This document shows positions 10,971 through 21,328 of a stretch of 64,000 bases of DNA, one piece after another. The notes beneath the pieces are model-generated. The model made no database searches and was not told the DNA's origin. It worked only from the letters and a program-made list of their open reading frames with translations. A program made the position numbers and the translations under genes. How positions within the stretch are numbered: position 1 is the stretch's first letter; every line of letters begins with the position of its first letter. The stretch lies in NCBI GenBank assembly GCA_021018995.1, contig CM037596.1:7639501-7703500 (forward strand). Direction: 5' to 3'. Source of the DNA: Chloranthus sessilifolius. Lineage: Eukaryota > Streptophyta > Magnoliopsida > Chloranthales > Chloranthaceae.

Positions 10971-10980
10971 GAGGTGGAGA
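10971..10980 (+). other. Polypurine tract of the copia element
   Basis: GAGGTGGAGA followed by AT and then TGTGAATTAC. Copia elements usually have an AAGTGGGAGATTG-like tract immediately before a TG-starting LTR, and this fits. Confidence 0.6.
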
Positions 10981-10982
10981 AT

Positions 10983-11489
10983 TGTGAATTACACACTTAG
11001 TAACATATTTTTTAGTACTCTTAATTATATGTGGTCAAACATATAAATACATGTGTGTACTAGAACATAAGAAATAGAGTGAAAAGAGTTGAAGAACTAG
11101 TGAGAGAAGGAAAGTCCAAGAAGAAGGTTAATATGAAGAGTGAGCTTGGAGAGATTGTACAAAGAGAGGTTAATTTCTTTGTGGATAGCAATCAAAGCCT
11201 TCCATTCTTCGAAACGAGCTTGCTGTTTGCGCAAGTCGTTGGTGTTCTTCATAGTGGATTCTCTCATCACCCCCATGGATGTAGGCATAGCCGAACCACA
11301 TAAATCTCACTTGTGAGTATCTCTACTTGTTATTTACTTTCTTATCTAGTTGTTTACTTTGATTGATGACTAGTTGTGTAGTTCATAGCTTATTGGTTGT
11401 GGAATTATGGTGTAAGTTCCTACCCAAGATGTTTTTCTTTAGTAGTTAGCTTCCGCAGTGCCAAGGGTATCACTTGCCGGTTTACAACA
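10983..11489 (+). repeat. 3' LTR of the copia element (right end approximate)
   Basis: It starts TGTGAATTACACAC right after the polypurine tract. A TATA-like ACATATAAATACATG lies at about 11038-11052. The chosen right end, TTTACAACA at 11481-11489, gives TGT/ACA ends, but without the 5' LTR it cannot be confirmed. An open frame inside (11079-11303) has no recognizable domain. Confidence 0.5.
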
Positions 11490-11715
11490 AGCACCGACCT
11501 TGTAAATGTCAAAAAAATCATTCACTTTTATAATCTTTTATATTTACCTTTAACTTTTCATTATTTACTTTTTACTTTACTTTTAATTTTAACTTTTTTT
11601 AAAAAATCGAGAAAGCGGCGACAAATCGACGACAAAGTGGCAAAATAGTGAGAGAAAATTTTTAGATAAATTTTTTTTTACTTTTAAACAAATATACTAT
11701 TCCGCTATCTTCCTC

Positions 11716-11858
11716 AAATAATCCGCTAGCTTCCAAAAATAATTCACTAACTTGCCGCTAACTTACATTAGTGACCGCAAATGTAAGTTACCGGTCGCTA
11801 ACATAAGTTACCGCTAGCTTAGCTCATTTAAGTTAGCGGTAAGTTAGCGGATTATTTT
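11716..11858. repeat. Small inverted repeat with TTAGCGG motifs (MITE-like)
   Basis: The outer arms AAATAATCCGCTAGCT (11716-11731) and AGTTAGCGGATTATTT (11842-11857) are near-perfect inverted copies. The inner arms CCGCTAACTTAC (11755-11766) and GTAAGTTAGCGG (11839-11850) are perfect. Several further AAGTTA and GCTAAC units lie between. It may be a degenerate small DNA transposon. TTAGCGG is also the internal motif of the CACTA MITEs further along. Confidence 0.5.
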
Positions 11859-12934
11859 ATCATCACTTTTTTTTGTTAATTAATTGATGATAAATCCAAT
11901 GTAATTGTGACTGGCTCCGGCGCATCTCTATTTTCATCGTTTACCCTTACATCACCTCTCATAGAAACATAAATCGGGGTTTCAGCTACAATTCCTTCGA
12001 AGCTAGAGTCCTCGTCGCCGAAGAATTCTTCAGGCTCCGGAAGATTGAATTGTGGGCGTTCAAATCCGGGTGGGCTGTAGTTGATATTCTATAGAGCAAG
12101 TTATCAATGGCTGAATGAGTAGTCTTAAATCCCTTAGTGGATCTTGTTCTAGCCCCAACAGATAGATTAAGTATATCCAGACCCGATCCAGAATAGCATG
12201 CATCCGTTGGAGGACAGCTGTTTGCACGGACCTGCAAAGAAATTGAACTTTGAACTTTGGCTCTTTCCCATAAGAGTTTTGATTCTGTGGACCATCTCGT
12301 CACCCAACTTTGTACAATGCCTTTCTTCATCCTGAACTCTAGATCCCGATGATAATACCCCCAAAACTGATTGTTGCAACGACGGCAAAGCAAGTCACCA
12401 GCTCTCTTTTGTCTGCATCCTCCATCTATTTTGGCCCCAAAACTTCTTCAATGACTTCCACCACAGCCGTCCCGATCTTCCCGAATTGCCCCCATAAATG
12501 GTTTGAATCACCACCACTTGCACCCTATTCTGCCATTCTCTGGAAAGTTCTCTACCTACAATAGTCATAGGCCCTTAATTTTGTATGTTTTAGAACGTAG
12601 ATATGATGATGTGGTGCATGCATGCATGGGAAAGGGCGTTCTTGATCAATAATAAAACTGAGCTACATCAACGGATCAAACCGTGCATTGATAAAAATGG
12701 ACAGTCTAGATGCACAAAAATTTATAGTCTCTAAGAAACGGCCTCATGTTCGAAAATATCCCGTTGGAAATGAGGAAATGTTTCTTGGGAACATATATTA
12801 GACGCTTTCGAAGGAACCCATGCATTGAATGGCAGAGATGACCGAAATACCCTTAAGACATATTCTAAGTGTATTGATTGAGAAGGGTTCTTAGGGTAAA
12901 TTGAATGTCAATCCAGATTTTAGATGAAAATGTC
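11859..12934. other. Unassigned sequence, possible decayed exon
   Basis: No intact gene. On the minus strand a frame at about 12487-12349 reads FGKIGTAVVEVIEEVLGPK, stop, then MEDADKRELVTCFAVV, a hydrophobic run and further stops. It has the look of a decayed exon with a membrane segment, but I cannot name a family. The open frames at 11986-12393 (minus) and 12349-12564 (plus) use other phases and show no motif. The rest (12570-12934) shows nothing distinctive. Confidence 0.2.
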
Positions 12935-13131
12935 TAAGGCTGCCAACATCCTCGGGCTGGCCCGCCAGCCTGTTTAGCCCGGCCCTAAAAGCATAGGGCT
13001 AAGGCTCAAGAATGAGGTGATAGTGCCAGGCTAGGGCCTCATATCCTAAAGCCCTTTGTGCATAAGGCCATTTAAGGGTTTAGCGAGTTAAAGCCCATAA
13101 GCCCGGCGTGGCCATGCATCTCCTTTAATAG

Positions 13132-13185
<54 letters not shown>

Positions 13186-13515
13186 CCTTCAATATTATTG
13201 ATAGATTCATTGAATGAATAGTTGTAATGATAATTTTGTTATTTGAATAATGATAAAGAAAGAGTTAATATGTTTTTCCCTCATTCGATATATCTCTTTA
13301 TCTTTATCGGGAAAAAGAAAAAAGTTTACACATTTTAAATAAGATAATTGTAAACGACAAAGCCCGAAGCCCGTCCCGGCCTGCTAAATTAGGGTTAGGG
13401 TTGAACATATCAAAGACCACCTAAGTTAGAGCCGGGCTAGGGCCTAGCCTTGGCCCATAGAATTGGTCTGGGTTTTAGGGTGGCCTGGCCCTAACCCGGC
13501 CCGTTGACAGCCATA
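12935..13515. mobile_element. hAT-like non-autonomous element 1
   Basis: The ends TAAGGCTGCCAAC (12935) and GTTGACAGCCATA (ending 13515) are inverted copies with two mismatches, in the style of plant hAT TIRs. GC-rich GGGCTGGCCCG-type blocks lie just inside both ends, and a (TA)n run (13137-13185) is in the middle. The flanking 8-mers (12927-12934 and 13516-13523) match at only 5 of 8 bases, so the target duplication is decayed or wrong. No transposase is present. Confidence 0.55.
13137..13185. repeat. (TA)n microsatellite
   Basis: About 24 uninterrupted TA units inside hAT-like element 1. Confidence 0.95.
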
Positions 13516-13536
13516 AATAGGACTGAAACTGGGAAC

Positions 13537-13770
13537 TAGGGGTGGCAATGGATCGGGCCTCAGCTGCGCTTGGGTGAAACTTTATGTATACATCATATAT
13601 AAGAGCCCAATGGGCTTATGAGCTTAAGACCAAGCCCAGCCCGTTTAAATTGCGGCCTTATAGTGGTAGCCAAGGCACAGACTACAAGCTTTATTTCAAG
13701 CTTGAACCCTCCTTAAACCGGGCTGGGCCAAATAGGTTGGGTCGGGCTACCTGTCTCATTTCCACCCTTA
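13537..13770. mobile_element. hAT-like non-autonomous element 2
   Basis: It starts TAGGGGTGGCAATG and ends CATTTCCACCCTTA, an inverted pair of the hAT TIR type. The body has blocks of CGGGCC and GGCCCA. The flanking 8-mers agree at 5 of 8 positions. At 234 bp it can carry no transposase; an open frame inside (13584-13775) spans its edge and has no domain. Confidence 0.5.
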
Positions 13771-14029
13771 CTTAGAGCTGAGCCAAGCCCGCTAGGCCTT
13801 CAACAAATGCCAAGCCTAACAAATGCTGGTGAGTTGGCCGGCACATTTGCAGTGCTTACGTGCTCTTGTTACAAAATTCTCCAAATTAATCAAAATTTTA
13901 TAAAGTTTTATCATAAAATTGTTCTGCTTAATAGAGGCAGTTTTGGTGCGACTATTAGTCTTATTTTTTTCCTAGTGTTTTGACCAAACAAAGTGCAGCG
14001 GCTGCTCTTTAAAATAGCAATTTAAAGTT
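13771..14029. other. No recognizable feature
   Basis: AT-rich sequence between the hAT-like element and the duplicated block. I see no ORF of note, repeat or RNA gene in it. Confidence 0.6.
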
Positions 14030-14785
14030 GATCTTTTAAATAAAGCTTACATTATGTCTCCAGTATTAACAACTAAAGGCTGTGTACACATTCCATTAAT
14101 GTGTTGGGGAAAAAAAAACTTACGTTCTGTTAGTCAAAGCAGTGGATGTCTCTAAAATTAACAACTACGGGTGGAAATTTGGGAACAGAAAACGATGTCA
14201 TGTGTTGAAAAACCCGCTGCATTCCAAACTACCGTTTAGAAAGGCCCAGTTACCACACATCACTTCGAGAGAAAAAATAAAGCAGGAAGGCTTTAGTGTT
14301 GCTTTAAAGAGTGATTTAGAGCTGATCTTTTAAAGAAAGCTTACATTACGTCTCTAAAATTAACAACTAAGGCTGTGTACACTTACGCCTGTCGGCGGGA
14401 TCTCTAATCGCCGTATCTGCCAATACAGGATCATAGTGGCCGATACACCTCGGTCAAAAATACAAATTAATTTTTCTTTTAATAGGCTTATACGTATCGG
14501 TATTAGCCGAGTCGGGAAAACCGATACTTGAGACAAATACCCATTAACATGGTCAAAAAAACAAAAAAAGAAAGCCCTTACAGTCTGTTAGTCAGAGCAG
14601 TCAATGTCTCTACAATTAACAACTAAGTTTGGAAAATTGGGAAACAAAAAAAACGATATCATGTGTTGAAAAAGTGGGGCATTCCAAACTACCGTCTAGA
14701 AGGGGCCAATCACCATACATCACTTCCAGAGAAAAACATAAAGCAGGAAGACTTTTTAGACTGGACTCTTTGCTTTAAAAGTGAG
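14030..14785 (+). repeat. Diverged local duplications (offsets 458 and 293 bp)
   Basis: The block 14120-14320 recurs at 14578-14785 with offset 458; both contain GTCTCTA..ATTAACAACTA, CATGTGTTGAAAAA, CATTCCAAACTACCGT and AAAGCAGGAAG. A second pair, GATCTTTTAAA at 14030 and 14323, followed by AAAGCTTACATTA in each, has offset 293. The segment 14395-14550 between them is rich in GTATCGG/CCGATAC motifs. The short open frames in each copy are not similar to any protein I know. Confidence 0.7.
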
Positions 14786-16205
14786 CCATTTCAACGGTAC
14801 CTGATTCGCAGGTTCGGTAGGGCTGCTTTGAGGCAGGCGGTGGAGAGTATTTTTTGTCCTAATCTTTCCCGCAATGAATCTTGAGATCATCAATTGTAAC
14901 GATCTATTATTTTTGACTTTCTTTTATTGGTATTAGATGGTATTTTGTACATTACATGGTGTTAGTGTTCTACACCAAAACTCATCCTAGTTAAAAAAAT
15001 ACACATTTTAATTTTTTAAAAAGATTTTATATTTAAAACTGTCTTTATTTAATAAAGTTGTGTGGTGACCTAGTGGTTGAAAGACTTTGTTTATAAACAA
15101 GAGGTTTAAGGATCAAACTTTACTATGTGACACCGAATTAATGTCTGATCTCTATCGCCCTAACCGTCGTCGATTCGCCGATCACGCTTCAAGAGGTGGG
15201 TACCCACTAATCCATTCGTCATTCTCAGATCTCGTCGCGTAGGATACGTTCGATCGCGTATTGACGGGATAAATAAATCTTACCTGTGTATGCTTTTATC
15301 TATAAATATCGTTATTAAAAATAATGAAATTATTATTAACCCTTAGCCATAGATTATATTGCATTTATTTTCTTCGCTCTTGTATATATTTCATTTATTA
15401 TTGTCTTTTCGCTTAGATCGACTGTGCTCTTGTATATATTTTATTTATTTAATTATTTTTCGTCTAGATTTATTTCGCTCTTGAGAATGTTTATTTATTT
15501 TATCATTTTTCATTTAGATCTACTTCACTCTTTGATATATTTTATTTAATTATTTTCTTGTTCGTTTAGAATTATTTTGAGCTTGCAAGCGTGCCTAATA
15601 TATATTATTATATGTATATACATAAATAATATAGAGTATTTGGTGCCAAAGTAAATCGAGGTTGGTGTGAGTAATTGAGATCAAGGGTTTTTCGTCATTT
15701 AAAGGGTGCGATCAAGAATCTCCTATAATTAAGAGCTACAAATCTATTTGAACCTAAACCCCAGTTCGATCAATTGGAACTGACCTTGCATAGTAGTAAT
15801 CGATTGACCATTTTTTTTGGCAATCTACTTCATAATTTTACTTATAATGTTGGTGTGTTAAGGGGATTGATGTTATGGTGTTGTGAACCACCATTGATTG
15901 TACTAATTTACTTCACTGCCAAAAAATTGGTCCATATATATATCACTGACAAAAAAATTGGTTTAATCTAACTCAAAAACTTCGGTATTATACAACTATT
16001 TATTAGCACAAAAAATTGTAAAAAAAGAGATTTATTGGCACAAAACGTGAGTATTATACAATTTGGGTAATATACAACTATTTATTAGTGTCCCAAAAAA
16101 AATGTAGCATCATTTGCACTCGTTAGACCCGTGAAAAATACACGCGTTTCCACAATAAAATCGTTGATTGCCTTGAATCTCTATTATCTTTTATCGTTGA
16201 TTCAA

Positions 16206-16545
16206 CTCATCTAATGTTGGACTGTGACTCATCTGATGTGGACCATGACCTATTTGATGTTGGATTATGACCCATCTGATGTTGGACCTCGACCCATCTG
16301 ATGTTGGTCCGTAACCCATCTGGTATTGGACCGTGACCTATGTGATGTGGCCCATGACCCATTTGATGTGGACTATGACCCATCTGATGTTGGACCGTGA
16401 CCCATCTGATGTATCGAATCGTGACCCACCTGATGTGGAGCTCGACCCATCTGATGTTGGAACTTGGCCCATTCGATGTTGGACCGTGACACATCTGATG
16501 TTAGACTTTGGCCCATCTGATGTGGACCAGCTCATCTGATTTTAT
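16206..16545 (+). repeat. 22-bp minisatellite, about 15 units
   Basis: Tandem units of 21-24 bp with consensus CCCATCTGATGTTGGACCGTGA lie inside E copy 1. Most units vary at the GTTGG/GTGG step and in the last six bases. Because units are 21 or 22 bp, long open frames appear by chance on both strands (16207-16539). Confidence 0.93.
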
Positions 16546-16794
16546 TTCATAGGATGATATTAAATTAATTAAAGTATCTCTTACAATATATGATGATATA
16601 TTTAAAGAAAATATGATTTTAGATGGTAATATAAAATTAATAAATATTATATACTTATATTTTAGTATTATTTTATTCTCATATAAAATAAAGGTAGTTG
16701 GTTACTACCTTATTTTAATATTATAAAATTATCTTATAAGATACATGAGTAGTAGTATTCTCTGTTAGAGTTCAATTAGTTTCTTTTCTATAGA

Positions 16795-17066
16795 TGGATC
16801 GACTTATTAAAATCGATCAATCGATCTTAAACCAAATGACAACTTACACCTCATTAAATCTGATCTATCGATTTTCATTTTTCGATCGATCGATTCTCAC
16901 CGAATAGACGACCTGATTCACACCAAAATTTCACTATTGCACGATCAAAAATTTAGTGCACATTAATCACTTGCACTTTGCGATCGATGGTCGTGATGCA
17001 CTTAACTTTAAAAATAATCATATTTAATTTGGGTATTTAATAATGATAAATAATAATATATAAAAG
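16795..17066 (+). promoter_or_regulatory. ATCGAT cluster and TATA box in E copy 1
   Basis: The cluster ATCGATCAATCGATC, CTATCGATTTT and TTCGATCGATCGATTC (16795-16900), with GCGATCGATGG at 16979-16989, is followed by a canonical TATATAAAAG at 17057-17066. The TATA box suggests the plus strand is sense. Confidence 0.45.
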
Positions 17067-17207
17067 TCTGGCTTTTATCGCTTCAATATAACCACTTCGG
17101 TAACATGAAATGTTAGGAATTCGATACCTCGTGAACATCGAACTCCGATCTTCTCGTTATTGAGAATACACTTATGACTACCCTATTCTATATTGTACTG
17201 GAATGTG

Positions 17208-17211
<4 letters not shown>

Positions 17212-17245
<34 letters not shown>
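17212..17245. repeat. (AT)n microsatellite
   Basis: About 16 AT units shortly downstream of the TATA box of E copy 1. Confidence 0.95.
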
Positions 17246-17247
<2 letters not shown>

Positions 17248-18901
17248 AAAATCTAATGTAAATCTTTCTGTACGTCTGACTTTTTGTATTTTAATCTTGA
17301 ATTACATTATATGAGTTATGAGTAAGTTAGGACATATGTACAAGAGTATATGAGATCATGTCTACACTTGGGCGTGGTGATTCGCTGAGATGGTATCGAA
17401 ACGAGAAATACACCGTATTCACATGCCTTACAACTCATGATGGAATGGGACTCATGACGAGTTGAGTGAGTGTGAATTCAGTGTAACCTCGTATACGGTG
17501 GCATTTACGACGACCCAATCACCCCGAGTTCAAATATGATAGTATAAATTATGAGTTAAGTTATGAGGTTCGACCATAGGCATTAGCTGTGGTGAGATTT
17601 CTTCTACGGTCATGTGAAACTCGAAATATTAGCGTCCATGTACGGATGCAACACCTCTATGGTAGTATAGACTACCACACGAAGTACATTCAGGTTACTA
17701 CGGAACCTTTTTCTTGGGAAGCGTAAATTAGGAAAGTTACTTCACTATAGTTTGTCCTAGGATTAAATATAAGAGTATGATAAGATATGAGTATGAGATA
17801 AGATAATTTATAATACGAGTACGATAATAAGACATCACTGTGTAGGCCAGCAAAAGATAAAGAACTTAAGCCTCTGTACGTGCCGTTCCTTGGGTAGCCA
17901 CCGTAAGGGCAACAACGTCTTTCAGCCAAGATGGATCTCTGGGAGAGATTATGAGTATGAGTATGTTATGAGTGACTTTGGCCATTATGTCTTCCCATTA
18001 CCTGGATGGTGGTGTATGAGTATGACACGAGAGCGTTATGATATTGTGGTATGATCCTATGTTGACCCTCCCATGGTAGCTCGAGCAGCGACTCTTGCAT
18101 AGGTCGTTTAGGATTTTACGAGTATGTTAGTTACGCTCATGCGATGTACAGACGTATGTGCGAGAATGATAATAAGACATGGTATGATATGTTATGAGAT
18201 ATGATAAGGTACGTTAGGATATGAGTGTCTAGATCATGGTCTTGCATTTATGATATGATATGAGTTTCATGATATACATGTGATTTTGTCTCTCCTTTGC
18301 TATCTGCTTTAAGATATTATGTTTATCACTCACTTAATGCACTCATAATGCACCTGAGTAGTATGAGGTGGATTGGTGGTGTATCCACTGAGTTTACGTG
18401 ACTGAGTAAACTCATCCTACGATAATCTAACAGTTACAGGTGATTACGCTAGTGGAGTAGACGCGAACCATCTAGATCTCGCCGACGTTGATTTTAGTGA
18501 TCCCGTGAGCGTTGAGTACCAGGAGCCTTTGAAGGGTAATGCTATCGGTTATCAGGAGGACTACGGTGCTGATCTTGATTCGAGTGCCGGTTACTGATCA
18601 TTGTGGACTTGGTATTGAGTTTTATTGATACTAGTATTGAAAATTTTATAGTTTATTTTATCGGATTTTTCTCCGACTGGATTTACATTTTATTGGTGGA
18701 TTGTGGTTTTATCACACTTATTTAGTATTTATGATTGCATTTATATTCCACCCAATTGGTTGAATTTTACGGATTTCGTGGAACCATTATTTCGCAAGAA
18801 CTCTGATTAGATGTATGTCCGCTTAGCATATCCGGGATATGTGCGGGTCATAACTCAAAATTCTAGGCCCTCGGGATAGGGTAGAATTTCAGGTCGTGAC
18901 A

Positions 18902-19196
18902 TCAACGAATGAACATGCCATTATTTGATTCCACATGGCACATCTCTCAAAAAGAGTGGCCTGAAATGTTTTAGTGCAGGGCCATATAATTTTCAAGTCA
19001 CTTTTTGAGATGTGTACCACGTAAAATAAAAAATTGTCTATCTAATGGTACGCCGATGGTCTCAAGGTCCTTTGAGTGGAAGATTGGGCCAAAAAATATC
19101 CCTAATATCTGATATCAAGCAATCAATTATTTTCAACATAGGTGCCATCAATAATTTGGTAGGAGTGACTTGAGCTATTTTTAACATGGAAAAAGA
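18902..19196. other. No recognizable feature
   Basis: Sequence between E copy 1 and the LINE fragment. A block near 18907-19030 (CCACATGGCACA, GTGTACCACGTAAAA) resembles sequence at 60420-60545, hinting at an old dispersed repeat. No gene is visible. Confidence 0.5.
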
Positions 19197-19748
19197 AAAG
19201 CTAAAAACTTAAAGAGTGCTTCGGATATCCCTCCGACGGATGGATATCTGAAGCTCAATGTAGATGGGGCTTTCGGTGATGATGGGGCTTCCATAGGTGG
19301 AGTTATTAGAAACGAGAGGGGTGAAGCTATGATTGCATATTTTGAACCTACTATCACCGATAATATTTTGCATTGCGAACGTTTGGCGATAGCTCGAGGT
19401 GTAGAAATGAGGGTAGAAATTGGCACAAATAATCTTCAGATTGAATCAGATTCCAGCAAAGCTATTGATGCAATTTTGGGAACCAATAGACAATGGAAAT
19501 ATCGAAAGGAGATCGATCGGATTAGCAGCCTCAGGGGGAGATTTTCTAATATATCTTTCAAGCATATTTGGCGCAAAACCAATGAATGTGCTGATTTCTT
19601 AGCTAAGCTTGGTTATATGTTGATTCTGTGCAATGGTACCTTTTAGATTTCCCTTCGGTTTGATATGCATGTATAATCGATGTTGATTTTTTCTTAATAA
19701 TAAGGGGTGAGGGCCCCATAACCTCGCTTACCTATCAAAAAAAAAAAA
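19197..19748 (+). pseudogene. LINE 3' fragment with RNase H domain and poly(A) tail
   Basis: A 5'-truncated non-LTR retrotransposon. One open frame (about 19197-19646) encodes the RVT_3-type RNase H found at the end of plant LINE ORF2: YLKLNVDGAFGDDGASIGG, CERLAIARGVEM, LQIESDSSKAIDAIL and NECADFLAKLG. The D, E, D and last D catalytic positions all appear kept. An 80-bp tail follows and ends CTTACCTATC plus 12 A (19737-19748), the usual plant LINE 3' end. Upstream RT and endonuclease are missing, as expected for 5' truncation during insertion. I could not identify the target duplication. Confidence 0.85.
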
Positions 19749-20986
19749 CACGTACACAAGGCCATGAGGGCATAGTTATTGAGTCGGAATTTTGTTAAAA
19801 TATGGGTGAAGCAAAAAAACATGAAAAAATCATCAGTAAAATTCGGAAAAAATGGGGAACCAAATGAGAAGAAGTGAACAAAATATTTAAAAATAAATAA
19901 TCTTTTGACAAAAATGAGGAAATGTTCATAAATAATTCATAAAATATGTGTTTAAAACGTAAAAATTATGATTTCTTTTGAAAATATGACTATTTTTGAA
20001 ATACGCCTTTTAAACATGTTTTCGATATTTTGATAACTCTGCATGAGCGTGAGTTTAAATCCGTATGGTGGTAAGGCATCTTCCGCACAATGGATGACAT
20101 GTGGATGGTAGGCCAAATCCGCGGCAATCTACATTACTTGCACCAGTAGTTTTGAAACCCCTAAAAACCATGGAAGCATTATTTCGTAAAACTGTTGAAA
20201 ATAGGATCAAAGAGTCAAAATCGGTATCAGTACATGGAGGACCTATATGAATCGGCCGATACCGATAAAGATCGGCCCATTTGAAAAAAACAAAAAACAA
20301 AAATACAGGTATCAGTCCATTCCCGATACTGTTACCGAGTTATACTCAATACGTATCGGTGCCTATATGTATTGATTTGCTGAAAAACAGATATGTATCG
20401 CCAATCGGTATCGGCATCGGCCAATATTTGATACCATGAGTAGGATAATAGGTTTAAATTATTGAAAAGTAGGCATGTTTTTCTAATTTTGTCTTAAATG
20501 GCACTGGGTTCTCCATGCAACTCTAACTCATACTGGTTTGCTGCATACCGATTCGCGTATCTGTAAGTGGGTGAGGGACTTTGATGACCCTAGGCTATAC
20601 ATAGCGATATGCCGTGTAGTACACGTGTAATGCACCTAATACCAACTAGATAGATAAAATGTTTATTACTAAAATATGGCAGCATCCAACTTATTTACAA
20701 AAATAAATGAATTTATTTTAGAATTAGGGTAATTTGGGTTTGTGCAACTAATTTATACAGATTGTTGGTTTCATGAAGACGTAGGTATGCATATCTATCT
20801 TGGTGCGTGGTTGGTTTTCCAATGGAGTTGGTAATTTGGTATTAGGTGCCCCAGCTGCACATTAAAGCGGTACATTGATTGCCCTTACACTGCTTGACGA
20901 AATGCTTCAAGGAAGCATTTTATTGTGTTTGTTGTAGCCTTGCAGGAGAGTTGAGTCGCAGTTAGGACAAGAGAACACCATCTAAA
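19749..20986. other. Unassigned, with GTATCGG-rich block
   Basis: No gene. 20215-20440 is dense in TATCGG and CCGATA motifs in both orientations, as in 14395-14550 and 59600-59760. 19780-20040 is A-rich with AAAATTCGG and GAAAAAAT words, similar in style to 27400-27700 and 59100-59470. Confidence 0.5.
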
Positions 20987-21105
20987 CATTATAAAAAACA
21001 AGACTATTAGCTGCACAAAAACTGCTGCTAATCTTGTCGCTATTGAAACTACTAATTTTTTTGCTAATAGTAGCAATTTTTGGTGCCACTAATAGTTTTG
21101 TAGTG
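20987..21105. mobile_element. CACTA-type MITE 1
   Basis: The ends CATTATAAAAAACAAGACTA and TAGTTTTGTAGTG correspond to the CACTACAAAAAATAAGAC termini of the other copies with a few transitions. The element is 119 bp and flanked by the 3-bp duplication AAA (20984-20986 and 21106-21108). Internal ATTAGCTGCA and CTGCTGCTAAT units match the family. Confidence 0.75.
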
Positions 21106-21328
21106 AAACTTCAATCCTAAATGCCGACCAATAATAGCGATTGGAGGTGGAGCGATGGGAACAACAATGGGCACGGCAATGGCGACTAGAACGGCATCGG
21201 TGACAGCAACGACAAGAATGGCAACGGGAACAGTGACAGCTAATAGGGCTTTTGAATGGAGAAATGGTGACTGGAAGTGTGTTTATTAGTGTTTTCATAA
21301 AGCAGAGGTCGCCAAACTTATAAGTCTT
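21106..21328. other. Degenerate GGCAACGG-like repeats
   Basis: 21140-21245 is a run of loosely periodic GGCAATGGCGAC, ACGGCATCGG and GGCAACGGGA units, purine-rich and GC-rich for this window. No gene is visible. Confidence 0.5.

Larger units (their letters stand above)
14895..18901 (+). repeat. Solo LTR, family E, copy 1
   Basis: It begins TGTAACGATCTATT and ends CAGGTCGTGACA, flanked by near-identical 5-mers: TCAAT (14890-14894) and TCAAC (18902-18906). No primer site, polypurine tract or internal domain adjoins it, so it is a solo LTR, about 4 kb. It aligns in inverted orientation with 21329-24470. Anchors are 14895-15250 to 23950-24470, 16990-17010 to 23030-23055, 18300-18450 to 21790-21930, and 18840-18901 to 21329-21400. 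It is longer because of extra sequence between about 15300 and 16750, including a 22-bp minisatellite. LTRs this long are known mainly from Ty3/gypsy Tekay/Del or Tat groups; the assignment is inference. Confidence 0.75.

Noticed and set aside
11079..11303. 74-codon ORF starting MKRVEELVREGKSKKK
   Set aside because: Lies inside the copia 3' LTR, no domain, likely chance.
13384..13402. Telomere-like TTAGGGTTAGGG
   Set aside because: Only two imperfect units inside a hAT-like element; the usual plant telomere repeat is TTTAGGG in long arrays.
16207..16539. Open frames on both strands across the 22-bp repeat
   Set aside because: They arise because the repeat lacks stops in several phases; unit length varies between 21 and 24 bp.
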